Positions 35,900 through 48,088 are shown, counted from the first letter of the stretch. The stretch is 64,000 nucleotides of DNA from Podocnemis expansa (GCA_007922195.1 ML681971.1:20319856-20383855), one strand, 5' to 3'. Notes: a model not told the origin generated them from the letters alone. Made by a program: numbers and translations.

Positions 35900-37320
35900 G
35901 ATGAGCAACATTTGGGGAAATGATGGAGAAATACCTGGCACTCTTTTTCGCATTAATGAAAGCCCAGCCCAGTGCTGGAGTTGTCTGTTGAACAACATCA
36001 TGCTACAAAGATTTATATCAATTGGAGAGAGTTCAAAGAAGAGCCATGAGAAGGATTTAAGGCAGGAGTCGGCAACCCCCAGCACCCATGCCAAAAATGG
36101 CATGGGGGCCGAGCTTGAGCGGCATGCGGTGCCACTCAGGCCCCCCCCCCCAGGCCTCAGGGGGCAGGTTGGCCAACTGGGAGCTGTTGCTGTGGGGGCG
36201 CAGGTGCTGGCCCCAACCCCTGGAGACTAGGGCCATCCCAGCGTGGGGTGGGGGTGGGGTCGAGAGGGGCGATCGCCCTGGGCCCCATGGTTCTGGGGGC
36301 CCCACAGTGTCCTCCTAAGCAGGGCAGCACAGAGCCCGCACTGCTACCCCCCCTCCATGCCGGGGACTGGGCAAGCTGGCCAAAAACAGCACCTGGCTCA
36401 GCACTTCTGGTCTCCCCTACCACATGTGCTGCTTTTGGCTCTGTGCTGGAGCAGCGGGAAGGGGCCAGAAGGCAGCTCAGGGCCCATATGGTTAGCACCC
36501 ACTCCAGCCACGCAGCTTCTTACCTTCTCCCCACTGCTCCAGCAGAACCGAAAGCAGCGCGTGTGGGGGTGGTGGCGTCAGTGCTGAGCCAGGCCCTGGC
36601 ATGGGACAGCCAGTGCAGAGGCAAAGAGCCCTGCCCCTCCTCTGGGCCGGTTGGCCCCGCCCCCCACTGCCGGGGGGCCTGAGCAGGGACCCCACAAAGG
36701 GCAATTCGCCCAGGGCCCCGTTCCCCCCTGGGTACAGCCCTGCCTGCCGTTGCTGGCTGGCCCCAATCACAACCCCTGGAGGCCGCCCACCACTGTCGGA
36801 GGGGGGTGCCAAGCCCGGCCCTGAACCTGAGGCCCGTGTGGTGGGCAGGGCTGGCACGGGGGTCGGCAAAGGTTGCCAACCCCTGAAGTAAGGATTAGAA
36901 AACATGCCTTATCATGGCAGATTCAAGCAGCTCAATCTATCTGGCTGCAAAGCTAAGGTTGATGGGTGACTTGGTCATAGTCTCTAAGAACCTGCATGAG
37001 AACAGAAATTTACTAATAGGCTCTTCAGTCTAGCAGATAAAAGTACAACATGGTCAAATATCTAGAACTTGAAGCTAGGCAGATGCAAACTGGAAGTAGG
37101 AAATAAAGTGTAACTTGTTAATAGTGAGGGTAATTAACCATTGGAACAGTTTGTCAAGGGTCACAGCAGATTCTCCATCACTGACAATTTTTAAATGAGA
37201 GTGCATGTTTGTCTAAAATACATGCTCTAGGAATTATCTGTGGGAAGTTCTGTGGTGTGTGTTACAACAGAGGTCAGTCAAGATGACCACAGTGGCCTGT
37301 TCTTGAGTTGGAATGTGTGA
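35900..37320 (+). pseudogene. CR1 3' part split by a hAT element
   Basis: Sense-strand CR1 pieces. Before the insertion: 'ttggagagagttcaaagaag' and 'agccatgagaaggattt'. After it: 'taaggattagaaaacatgcc', 'agctcaatctatctggctgc', 'attaaccattggaacagttt' and the 3' 'ggtcagtcaagatgaccaca'. Joining the flanks restores continuous CR1. No active frame. Confidence 0.85.
36063..36885. mobile_element. GC-rich composite hAT-like element inside CR1 (823 bp)
   Basis: Outer termini CAGGAGTCGGCAACCCCC and CAGGGGTTGGCAACCTTT. Flanks ATTTAAGG (36055-36062) and AAGTAAGG (36886-36893), 6 of 8. The central part (about 36228-36742) resembles the element at 10964-11736 ('gggcgatcgccctgggcccc', 'ccacatgtgctgcttttggc', and an end 'gtacagccctg'), so a second element is probably nested here. 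Its own duplication was not found. Frames in this block are compositional. Confidence 0.8.
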
Positions 37321-37984
37321 CTACAGAAACAAAGGATGAGGGAGCCAAAACAGAAAGTGTTGGTATCTCTTGCGGGGGAAGAAATGAACAGTGTAAGCAC
37401 AGAGCTAGGAGGGTACTGTAAATAAAGCATAAGCTCTGGTATTCAAGGTGTGTCCAAAGCCAGGCAGATGCCAGGTGCACCAGGTCATTACTGACCCTTG
37501 TGCCTGGCATGTTGCAGATGAGCTACTGATGAGTGCACATGGTCACACATGAAAGCCCATAGGAACTTTTAAAGGCAAATTGAACCGTAATGTGTAGTTT
37601 AACTTCCATGTGGCATGCTTTTGTCCCTTGCTTCTTGGAAAGTCCCTTCCAGTAGAACCAGTGCCTCCAATCCAGGCCAGATTTAAATTTTGCTCTGACC
37701 CAGTGAAGGGTTGTTATGTTTTGAGGCAGTGTCCTTCTCAGCCTCTCAGTGCTCACAAAATCTTTTGTCTCTTCCCAGCCCCAGAAAACTCACCTACAGA
37801 TTGGAGCTTGGACAATATCAAACTTAAGCCTTTTCTGAAAGTGGGATTTCCTTTCTCCCACATGAATCAGGCTCCTCAGTGCACAGAGTGGAGGATTTGC
37901 AGATCCTGACAGCTACCTCTGTAAAATCAAATGACATGATCCTGCCTTGCCTGGGGTGGGTGGACTTGATGGTAGCGCCTGTTT

Positions 37985-38155
37985 AATCCATCAGTTTCAA
38001 AGTGCTTTATAGAGGAAGATAAATATCATTAACTTCAGGTTAATAGTGGGAAAACTGAGGTGTAGAGAGGTGAAGTGATTTGGGCCAGGGTCACACATCA
38101 GGCTGAAAGTAGAGCTGGGGATAGAATGTAGGTCTTTTGATTCCTCAGTGAACAG
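37985..38155 (+). repeat. MIR-type SINE
   Basis: 'aagtgctttatagaggaaga', 'gggaaaactgaggtgtagag', 'aggtgaagtgatttgggcca' and 'gggtcacacatca' follow the MIR 3' half in order. Confidence 0.7.
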
Positions 38156-39539
38156 AGAGTAAAGGCGTAAAGATTGGGATCAGGTCAGATCAGCAAATGT
38201 CTCCTACTCTTGGGCTCCTCTTCACTGTACTAGATCCTGACTTAATAGGCTCATTATGGTCATCCAACTGTACATTTGGGAGAAGGCTCTTGAACTATCA
38301 GCAGGGGACACAGAAAAGAAATGCAGCTCAATAGAAATGTCATCAGTGGAGATGAGAGGGGGAAGCTGAGGTTGGGTTTTGTCTTTTTTATCTGAACTGC
38401 CAAAACTCAGGAATACTTACCTCATTCCAACTCCTGCAAAGACATGTGCATCCTTGGATATATGCCCTGCTCTACCTCCCAGCAACCATCTACCTTCATG
38501 TCAGCAGGGAACCACTGATTTGAGGATGGGGTTGGTCTCCAGCATCGCTGACGGGCCATGTTCATCTTGTCAGTTTCTTGTCTCCCAGTCCCTCTCTCTA
38601 CAGTCTAGCAGCTGCCAAAGCAAAAAATAGTCTTCAAATATCAAATAGTAATGGATTTGTAGTGGCCTTGTCCTGCCATTTTCCAAATGCAACCTAGTGT
38701 GGCCTCAGTGGCTTATGGGAATGAAGACATGATATGCATTCTGACTAGTATTTATTTTACGGTGGTAATACAAAGATACTGTGCTGCTTTAAGTCTAAGA
38801 CCCTAATGTGAAGAGAAAAAAGTTTCCTTCTTTGTTTAAGTATCTCCTCTTTTCCTATTCCTGGCAGAGTCAGCTCCCACCACAAAAATGAAATCAAAGC
38901 ATGTATTCATTTCAGAACTCAGTTGTTTGTAGTTAGTTTCCCACCCAGACATTTGTAAGTAAATTTCAGCTCTGTGGCACTGTCCACCATCCATCTGGTT
39001 ATTGCTTCAGCCTGCTTGGAATGCTGGGATAGGGGATGTTTGCTGTAACATAAGCCTCTTAGGCTAGCGCTATACTAAAACATGAAATGACAAAAATGCA
39101 GTGATACAGCTGGTCTTTAAAAGATGAGCTAAGATCCATTTTAGCACAGCTCAGCCAGATTTATGCATTCCATTTCCCCCAATCTTCATGAAGCAACCGA
39201 ACTGCAAGAACAAGACGCCTGTGTTTAATAAACTATGATTTAACTTGTTCAATATACTCTATTAACCTTCCTATGGAAGGGCTTGTTTACACACACATAA
39301 CAGAATATCGTCTCCAGTTAACAGTAAAAGGATAACTTTTCAAAGGTATACAGAGCTAATAGGTATCCAACCTCCATTAAAATCCTATGGGATTTTACTT
39401 CTAAAAATCTACCACTAATTTCCTTAGGTTCTTTTAGACATCCCAGCCAATAGGCACATCTGTGGACGTAAACTGCGTGATTAACAGTATGAAATGTTTT
39501 AGATCATCCCAGTGAATATTAAGAGGTAGATGAAAAAAG

Positions 39540-39850
39540 TTAAACACCTGATGATGAACCTCCAACCCATTTAAACTGACATGAATCAGGAATAATTCCA
39601 TTGAATCACACTGGTGTAAAATCAGTGTGAGATCAGTTGGAGCTTTTCCTTGGTGCGTACAAGTTAATATAGTCACTTTTGAATCTTTCAACATCTGTCA
39701 AGTATTAGATGGTCCAAATGTACACTGGAATGTATCAGTATGTTGGCTCTGGTTTTCCTCACGTTTACTCCAATGTAACTGTATTGACTCCCATGTGTTC
39801 TGATATAAAACCAGAGAGTTAGGCCCAGTGTGGAACAGAACGTGGAGTTA
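39540..39850. repeat. Possible dispersed repeat with 'ttgaatcacactggtgtaaa' core
   Basis: Two facing blocks, 39575-39650 and 39735-39830, resemble a common sauropsid repeat with 'ccattgaagtcaatggagtt'-like words in inverted orientation. Similar fragments occur near 1290-1345, 15660-15720 and 18630-18710. Class unknown. Confidence 0.35.
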
Positions 39851-41275
39851 AGGAATGTTATCTTTGAATTTTCTAGCATAAGTACAAAGCGTATGTGTAA
39901 GATTTTGCAAAGACAGATACTCTTTACACATGCATTATGAATGTTGACAGTCTGTCCAGTTAGGAGAGCTGATAACAGGGGTACTTCAAATTGTACTCTT
40001 GCAAAACATGTTTTATTGCAAGACCACAGCATGCTCCTCCAGTGAACTTCTGACTGTGGCCACTCCTGATGAGTTGGAGTAGGAGGTCTATGTTTCACTG
40101 TCCACAGAACTAGTACTTGATTACAGTTTGATAAAACTTCCACAGCAAGTGCATGGGAAACTGATAGACGTAAACCCACCCAATTAGTAGATATCGGCGT
40201 TAGAGTCCGTGACATGGTGTGCTCCTGCACCATGGAGGCCTTAAAACAGCAACAGTCCCTTGGTCAGAGAATGTTGAGCCTGCTTCTTCTATCCTCATGT
40301 GATGTGATCTGCTGTATCTTCTGTGTCTCTTGCTGCTAGCTCAGCCATCTTCCTTTATTATGTGCAGCCACTGTGGTTGGGTTGGCAGCTGAACTAAAAT
40401 CCTCAGCCCTAGGGAATGAAATCCTCTTTCACAGAACATACATGGCTTGAGTAGTGGAAGAGAAAGTTTCCCCATTCCAGTGGACCTCCTTTGTAACTTA
40501 AAGAGACTTGCAGGGGGCAGAGGAGAATTCAGCTTTCACTATCTACTCAGATCTAGTTCTAAGAATGTCAGAATGTGGTAGCAGTTCTGAGGCTGAATTT
40601 TGGGATGTTGGCCCCTCTTCAGGAATCTACATGGGCCAAAGACACAGTGATTTGTATGTGAACATCAATCATGTGTCCTGTATACTGGAGTTGTACAAGA
40701 TCATATCCTGAGATTAATGAATATAAAAGTGGGCTGTTTTGTAAGTGTGTGGTCTCTGATGTATGAGATACAGTGTGACATTTCCATTTATCTCTGTGCA
40801 TGTGAAGCAGAGGGGAAAAGTTTGCTTGAAATCACTCGTGTTATTTCATATAGAGACCATTGGCTCTCAAGTTGCAGTACAAGTACCAGGGGTTACTCAG
40901 AGGTCGGGCGGGGTGGGGGGGGATCAACTCATCTAGCTATTTGCCTGGTTTTAAAACAGGCTACCTAAAAAGCGCTAGTGAAGTCAAGATGAACTAAAAT
41001 TCCATACAATGACTTGTTTATACTTCTCTATATACTATACACTGAAATATAAGTACAATATTTATAATCCAATTGATTTATTTTATAATTACATGGCAAA
41101 AATGAGAGTAGGCATTTTTTCAGTAAGTGACACTTTGTATTTTTATGTCTAATTTTGTAAGCAAGTAGTTTTTAAGTGAGGTGAAACTTGAGATATGCAA
41201 GATAAATCAAACTCCTGGATGGGGCAAAAGCCACTGATGCAGATTACTAAAAAGCTTTCTTGGGCTTCTTAAAGT

Positions 41276-41840
41276 GTTAGAAGTAGAGGCCTGGAAGGAA
41301 CTTCAAGAGATCATCTAATTAAGGAGTCGTGTGGCACTTTGAGACTAACAGATTTATTTTTCGCATGAGCTTTTGTGGGAGAAAATCCCACTTCCTCAGA
41401 TGCATCTAATTAAGTCCATCCTCTCACAGTGAGGTGGACAAGTGCATGTCTGACCTGTTCTTCAAAAGCCCCTAATGATGGGTTTCCACTACCTCCTTAG
41501 CTAACCTGTTTCAGTTTTATTGTCCTTAGCGTTAGTAAATTTTTCCCAATATCTAACCTGAATCTCCTTGCTACAAACCAAGCTGATTGTTCTTATCCTG
41601 CCCTTAGAAGACATGGAGAATGATTGATCACCAGCTTCTTTACAACAAGGTTTTACATACTTGAAGACTGTTCTCTCTTAGCTAAATGTGCCTATTTGTT
41701 TCAGCCAGTACTCACAGGTCACATTTTCTAAGTTTCTTCTCATTTCTGTAGCTCTCCTCTGAAGTCTGTCCAGTTTGCTCACTGCTTTTTTGAATTGTGG
41801 TGCCCAACAAAACTCCAGCTGAGGCCTCACCAGTTAGGCA
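41276..41840 (-). pseudogene. Old CR1 3' fragment, interrupted by the dispersed repeat
   Basis: Antisense CR1 C-terminal/3' region: 'gaacttcaagagatcatcta', 'aagtccatcctctcacagtg', 'cctaatgatgggtttccact', 'aattgtggtgcccaac' and 'aggcctcaccagt'. More diverged than the copy at 4281-6268. Split at 41324-41402. Confidence 0.8.
41324..41402. mobile_element. Dispersed repeat insertion with a 12-bp duplication
   Basis: Flanked by the perfect 12-bp direct repeat CATCTAATTAAG at 41312-41323 and 41403-41414. The insert carries 'gtgtggcactttgagactaa' and 'gggagaaaatcccacttcct' and ends 'cagatg'. The long duplication fits retrotransposition better than a hAT (8 bp). Confidence 0.82.
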
Positions 41841-44371
41841 CAGGTATAAAACTGGACAGGCTGTCTGGGGAGGTTTGAGGTGTCTACAAACCCTATTTCC
41901 ACCCCCACAGAATCTGCTTCCCAGAGGAATAACTGGTGTAATTGAGAGATATCACAGGTACCTTTTTTCCCTCCTTTGCATTTGCATGATCACATACGAA
42001 TTGTAGAGCAAAGGGAGCCTAACATTTGTGATACCAAAGACAACTTGTAAGGAGCCTGAGGGCTTTACCTGTTTTGCAGATGCTCTGGGATAAATATTTC
42101 TGAGCAGGAGCAGGTGCCTGTAACCTTACTTTCCTGTACTCTTATCTTCCTGGATAAATTAAAATTGCTCTTTGTATGAACTTCACCAACACCACTGATA
42201 CGTACATTAATTAACATTGCCTTTGCATTGGGGTCACAACCCAGGGCGGCTGCAGATCATATTCTGAGCTTTTACACTGTGGTTTTCCTGACTTAAAAAC
42301 CAGGAGCCAGGACAAATGTAATTCACCGTTGACTTCATTTGAGTTACCTTGGGGATGATTTGGTTTCAGGTTTTACTATCCCTAACCAGAATTGTGGTAG
42401 GTCCAAGAGTTGCTGTTTTCAGACCCATGTAAGACCAGAATTTTAACTTTTTACAACTAGTGAGAGGTTCTCTTTCCATCCATCAGAGGCAGTAAAAACC
42501 CGCACCAGCCTGACGCTCGTGCCAACCCTTGCCTATATGAGCACAACTGCCTAGGAGCTCCAGTGCTAGCATTCCTACTCAAAGATGCAAATAGAAAACA
42601 AGTAGTCGTCAGGTCATTGGGATCAAATTTCCTCTTGCATTCTGTGCCAGGGCCACCCTGTTGATTCTTCTGGCTGTAAACCAGGCAGCAAATTGGAACA
42701 AAAGAATTGCAGACAAAGGGCTTTTATTTATTAGTTCTTAATGTTGTTCTGTTTAAATGATTCAGTCTGAAACAGTTACTAATTCAAATTTAAAATAATT
42801 TACAACACTGAATTCCTGCTGATGACTTTTTGCCATTGCGTCTTCCTTTGTTTAGAAAAAATAGATCATATTTTCTCAATACAATTTGCAATAGAGAAGG
42901 CCAGAATCAAGACTTATACTCTTTTTCAGGACATCCAGATCTCAACATCACCAGCAGCCTTGATTTCTGCGACAGGCTGAATCCAAACACTATATGAATG
43001 TCCTGTGACCTTGGGAAAGTCCAGATCATCTGTGAAACTCCTTCCAAGCTGTGGAGTTTCACGTGCTTTCCACCCACAGTGCCCCCATCTCACTGAAACT
43101 TTGGAAACCTATCCCTAGTTTTCAAGCTTGATCCAAATGTTGCCATTGGCTTTTCTAGATGATGGAGAGTACTGAACTGAGTCCTTTGCCCATTCTAGGA
43201 TCTGTTGAGGTTTATGATTTACTTGTTACTACAGCAGAGAAATAAACCAGAATGCTCAAGGTTCGTAGGCAACAGTTCTAATGCGGGGTAAAAAGGACGA
43301 TTCTTTCTCTCTTCTTCCTCTGCCAGCAGGAACCAAGCTGAGCTTCCTTCAGCTGGAATTTGCTCTTTGCGTGTTTTACAGAGCTTGCTACAATTCTCTT
43401 CCTTCTGAGTCTTGTATCTGCTCCCTAAACGCCCTAAGCCGAAGTCTGTTTTCAGTTCCTCTGCTAGAAGCCTGGCTTGTTCCAGTCAGGTTTGTGCCAA
43501 TTTATCTAAGTGCAGAATTGGGCCTGAGTACTTTTGTGTGAATGGGTAGGAGGAAATATCCTGTATGACACACAGTGAACATGCATGTATGTTGGAACGG
43601 GGCAAAAGTTCTCTCAGAATCCAGAAGGAATGTTTTATTCTTGCACCTCTTTCCCCTCTTCTTGAACAAATCAACTTAACTAATGCAAAAACTTTTGGCA
43701 TTTAGCTGAGAAAAACACCTTCCAGTGGACCTGAGCTTTCAGCTGTATGTATGTAAAAAGGATTGCTCAGGCCTGCATGGTTGAAGGTTTGAGGGTTTTT
43801 TTTTATTTGACAAGTATTTACTTATTCCCTTAGGGGAGCAGTTTTATCAGTGATGTTGGTGTCTGTCTTTCCTGCAAGAGGGAGATCCCCAATTGTTGCT
43901 GTGGGTTTCTGTTTGACTCCTCTTCCTGTGTACATGGTTGGCTATGTACTGTGGTGATGGGGTCATCAAAGGACTGAGGTGGACGATAATAAGAGTTGCA
44001 TTACATTTAAATACAGTCAGTGATGCACGGTATGTATTTTTGTGGTTAATGAAGACCAGTATTAGATGGTTTGGATTCATTACTGTGTCAAAGTCTGCTC
44101 AGATTTACAATCCATAGTAACTAAATTCTTCAGTGGCATTGCTCTGGATTTACATCAGTAATGTAATATTATTTACATAGTGATAGAACATAGAGTCCCC
44201 AACTGAGAGCAGGGACCCGTCTTGGTAAACTCTGTGCACACAGATGGTGAGAGGTGGTCCCAGACTAGAGTTTACACTGTTAACAGGGCTCGGGTAGAAG
44301 TATCTTGTCCAAGGCAATGCACATTTTAGGACCAGAGCCAGGAATAGATGCTAGGTTTCCTGACTCTAGGC

Positions 44372-44558
44372 CCGTGGTCTTCCAGCTTTTTATCTTAGGA
44401 CCTAGTTGGAAAAAAAATCACATGCCCAGGGCCCAACAATTACATCTTTGACCAATGCATTGCAGTCTTTTGGTGGTGGCAGCAGGAGGCACCATGACCT
44501 GGTACCTGAGGGTCCACGACCCAGTAAGGGGTCTCGACCCTAAGTTTGGAAACCACTC
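44372..44558. mobile_element. hAT-like MITE (187 bp)
   Basis: Flanked by CTCTAGGC (44364-44371) and TTATAGGC (44559-44566), 6 of 8. Termini ccgtggtcttccagcttt and GAGTGGTTTCCAAACTTA. Same family as 1546-1729: 'caatgcattgcagtcttttg' and 'gtggtggcagcagg' are shared. Confidence 0.85.
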
Positions 44559-44819
44559 TTATAGGCTACGGCCTGGACCAGTTGCTGTCTAGCCCAGACA
44601 TTATCACAGCTACAGTAGCTTAAGGAGGAGATGATACCAACCCTGCTAAAATAAGCAAGTGGTGCAGCCCATACTCAAAATCCCCACTTACTTGTATTCT
44701 GAACCTCCCTAATTTCCATTCTGTTTAGCTGCTGCTGTTTAGGGGAAGGTAGTTTTAAAAAAAAAAAAAAAAAAAGACAGAGGAGAGTGCTGGTGTGCAG
44801 TGTAAATATCTGCTTAGAG

Positions 44820-46033
44820 AGGGGTGTCCAACCTTTTTGGGTGAGGGGCCACAGTGCAATACTTTTCTCAGTCAAGGGGCTGGTGAGAAAATTTTTGATA
44901 GATAAAACATAGAAATCGATATTATTAATAAACTTTAATAAAATAATTAGTGTGATATTTGGCATTGCTTTTGCTTGGCACTGTGTACAGAGGACAGGCA
45001 AGGGGGCAAGACCAGGAACGTCGCTGCCCTGGGGAAAGACATGGGGCTCAGGCATGGGCCCCACCCCCCGGCCATGATCTGGTGCCCTGGGCCTGATCCT
45101 GCGTCGGGCACCTGTTGCCGCCAGCCTGGCCCTAGATCCCTGGCTGGGCTCAGGGCCAGGAGAGGCGGCTGCAGCTGCAGACATCCTGGCCTGGATCCCC
45201 GGCTGGGAGAGGCAGGCGCCACTGCGGGCATCCTGGCTTTGATTCCCTGCCGGGAGAAGCAGGCGCCACTGTAGGTGTCCCGGCCTCAATCCCCGGCTGG
45301 GGACGGGGCCAGGAGAGGCGGGGGCTGGCCTGGACACTTGAGGCACTGGTGCTGAAACTCGAGGCATATGCCCCGTGTGCCAGGCGCCAGCGACCCCCCT
45401 GGGCAGAGCAGAGCGTGGGGAGCAAGGGAGGACAGGGGAGCATGGCAGAGGAGTGGAGGCGAAGAAGGGTGAGGAGTGGGGAGCAGAGCAGCTGGGTGGC
45501 AGGACATAGCTACCTCCTGACAGGAACCCCACCAACTCTGCTTTCCTCACTCCCTGCCAAGCACTGCTCAGGGAAAGGAGAACAGTGCTAGGGAGAGGAG
45601 AACAGAGTCAGACAGAGATGGGGTCACAGGTTTTGGCATTGGACATCTCTGTACCAGAAACATTGATGGGTAGCAATTTCTACAGAGGAGCTTTTGCCAC
45701 TAAGGTCCGGGGAAGAACAGGGGTGCTGGGGTTATGGATATGGGAGGAGAGCAGAACTTGGGGCGAGGATGGGCCCAGGTCTGGATTTTACACTGTTCAG
45801 GGCATTCCCCCTTTACCTGCCTCCTGCTCACTCAGAAGGGGCTGAATGCAGCCCCTGAATGGCTCTCTGGCCATGTGACGCCTCCCTGTAGCTGTGCTGT
45901 GTGCAGGGCAGGAAATTGGCAAGGGCCCTGGTCAACCCCAGTTCCCAGGCACTTGTGGCAGCGCTCCATGGGCTGGCTGGAAGTCGTTGGCGGGCTGGAG
46001 TCTGGTCCCCGGTTCACAGGTTGGACAAGCCTG
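44820..46033. mobile_element. hAT-like element (about 1.2 kb) containing a GC-rich hAT
   Basis: The left end aggggtgtccaacctttttg and the right end read inverted, CAGGCTTGTCCAACCTGTG, pair as termini. Flanks GCTTAGAG (44812-44819) and GCATACAG (46034-46041), 6 of 8. A GC-rich element (45013-45401) lies inside. Open frames of 60-290 codons in this block have no recognised family. Confidence 0.65.
45013..45401. mobile_element. GC-rich hAT-like element (389 bp)
   Basis: Begins caggaacgtcgctgccctgg and ends ggcgccagcgacccccctg, like the elements at 5344 and 12323. Flanks GGCAAGAC and GGCAGAGC match only 5 of 8. The interior has a 47-bp tandem unit ('catcctggcctggatccccg' and its next copy). Confidence 0.75.
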
Positions 46034-47879
46034 GCATACAGTCAGACACCTTGTGCTTCAAAGTACATGCCGGCCACTGGTTTCTGCTGTGGACAATTGA
46101 TTTGATAACTGGGGACGCTTCTTGCATCTTCCTCTGAAGTGTTTGGTCCTGGCTACTGAGAGAAATAGGCTACCAGACTAGCCCTACCACTGCTCTGATT
46201 CAGCAGGGCAATTCCTTTGTTCTGAAATATTTGTAGGTCATTAAGGAGGAGGAGTTGTCTCTGGTACACACGTGCACTCGGCAGACCAGATTCATATGTA
46301 ACTCGTGACTGCAGTCACCCACTAGCACTTGAGAGCAATGAGTTATCCATCCATTTCAAAGAATTGCGTTTGTGTGATTTAAAACCAGGAGGTATCCTGA
46401 TGCCCAGGCCATCTGTATCATAGAATTTGTGTAAATAAATTTCAGTTGTGCTGTATTTGTACAGTCAAAGCCAGAGACCTGGAATGGATTTAAAGAAGTT
46501 TATTTTCCTAGTCACACAGATTCCGTTTACTGTGTCTGCTGTTGTAAAAACACCATGGGCACATGCACGTCAAAGTTAAGTTTAGGAGACTGACTGGAGT
46601 GCACAGTGGCAAAGAAATGTAGTTTATGAGCTTTTTTTCTTTTCTCTTAACAGTTTCACATCAAAGTCAGTTGATTTCAGGGGAATTCCTCCACACTGAG
46701 GGTCTTCTGCAGCCATTGGCTTCAGTGTTGCTGGAGGAGGCTAAGACAGAGTAAATTCAAAAGTTCTCAAGCTTAAGATCCATTCTGCCCTGAACTCACC
46801 CCAGTGAGACCAATTTGAACCACATGCCTGTTTGTTTATACTAGCACAGCCTTTGGATGTGCTGGCTCATATCTGTGTGAATTCAAAGTAGAGCCATCTC
46901 TGCAAAGTTGGCTTGTGCCTCATACACAGGATCTACTTGGGGAGATGAATTTGAAGGGATATTTTTAGGCTAGTTCTGGCTCTGGTGTCTTTATGCCTGA
47001 TCTTGTACCCATTGAAATCAATAGGTGTTTTTAAGACCCTAATCAGCCTTTTGCCTGTTTATAAATGAAAAAGGAAGAACTGCAGAGATTTGCTGTGGTT
47101 TGAATTCTGCTGCTGTAAATTAAGCTACAGGAGTTTCTAGAAGTACATAGGCATATAGCACTTGGTGGATAAACATATAGGGGAACAGATTCTCTAGAAA
47201 TGCCCTGTATTCCAAAGGGCCTACTTAAAAAAATGTGAAAGGCATATGGAGGCTGGTCCAGAGCATCTTTTTTCTGCAGTTTCCTGTATATTTTTGTTAC
47301 TGGTTTGGTTTTTTTTCATTATGAAATGTCAGCAAATTGCTGGGACCCAAAAGGTTATCAGTGCAAAGACTCCAGATTTGTAACCAGGGTTCAGAGGTAT
47401 TTGGATCTGACATTTAGCTTTGGGCCTACCTCTAGTGCAGGGTATAGGATGATAGCCAATGGGGGCAAAAGGTATTCCCTGTCTCACCTACTATCTAGGT
47501 TACTGCACAACTAGCTAGGCCTGTTGCGAAAGAGTTTTTATCATTAAGAACCCAGGATAAGGCCACTCCTGAAGGCAAGATGCAGATCTTTATGGTCCAT
47601 TGATCTGGTCCAGTCTGAGAAGTTGTGTTTAATAACAAAGGCCGTCAGGCATACAGTTGGAGGGGGGGGGGCAAACTTTGGGGTAGGGGAATGGGCTGGG
47701 ACATCCTTCTCTCTGCAGCTCCACTCAGGAAGGATTATCTTGCAGTATGTTGCTTTTCTGCCAGACCCTCTAATCCATGTGCTGCTGTGCAGAGCAGTGA
47801 TTGGTTTGTCACTGGATGCGTGCAGGAGACTGAAGACTCAGTGGCTGCCCCTTTGGAATTTGGCATGATCCAATTGGTA

Positions 47880-48050
47880 GATGGCAGTTCTGGGGCTCTG
47901 GAGACATAGCCTCTGTTCCTTGCCCTGGACGACTTACTGTGTGGTCTTGGGCAAGCCAATGCATCTCCCTATGTCTCAGTTTCCTAGACTGATATTTCCC
48001 AGCTTTGTAAAGAGACTTACAGATGTAAAGCACTGTGTCAGGGCAATATG
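47880..48050 (+). repeat. MIR-type SINE just upstream of MNT exon 2
   Basis: 'gacgacttactgtgtggtct', 'tgggcaagccaatgcatctc', 'cctatgtctcagtttcctag' and 'agatgtaaagcactgtgtca' follow MIR order. It ends about 40 bp before the exon 2 acceptor. Confidence 0.7.
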
Positions 48051-48088
48051 CGGTTAGTCACTGTTGGTACTTTTTGTTTCTTTTACAG

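Larger units (their letters stand above)
27031..48088 (+). other. MNT: MNT intron 1 (about 21 kb)
   Basis: Bounded by a GTAAGG donor and a ttttacag acceptor. The first 1.2 kb is CpG-rich and may be regulatory (separate entry). The remainder is AT-rich with no supported gene. It contains hAT-like elements near 28.7, 34.7, 35.2, 36.1, 44.4 and 44.8 kb, CR1 pieces at 35.9-37.3 and 41.3-41.8 kb, and several MIR-type SINEs. Stretches 28890-31500, 31600-33680, 37330-37980, 38160-41270, 41850-44360 and 46050-47870 show no supported exon; the only content noted there is a possible repeat fragment at about 39540-39850. Confidence 0.85.

Noticed and set aside
44675..45550. 291-codon minus-strand frame
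   Set aside because: Spans a GC-rich hAT element and an AT-rich flank in one frame. The composition changes abruptly at the element border, and no domain is seen.
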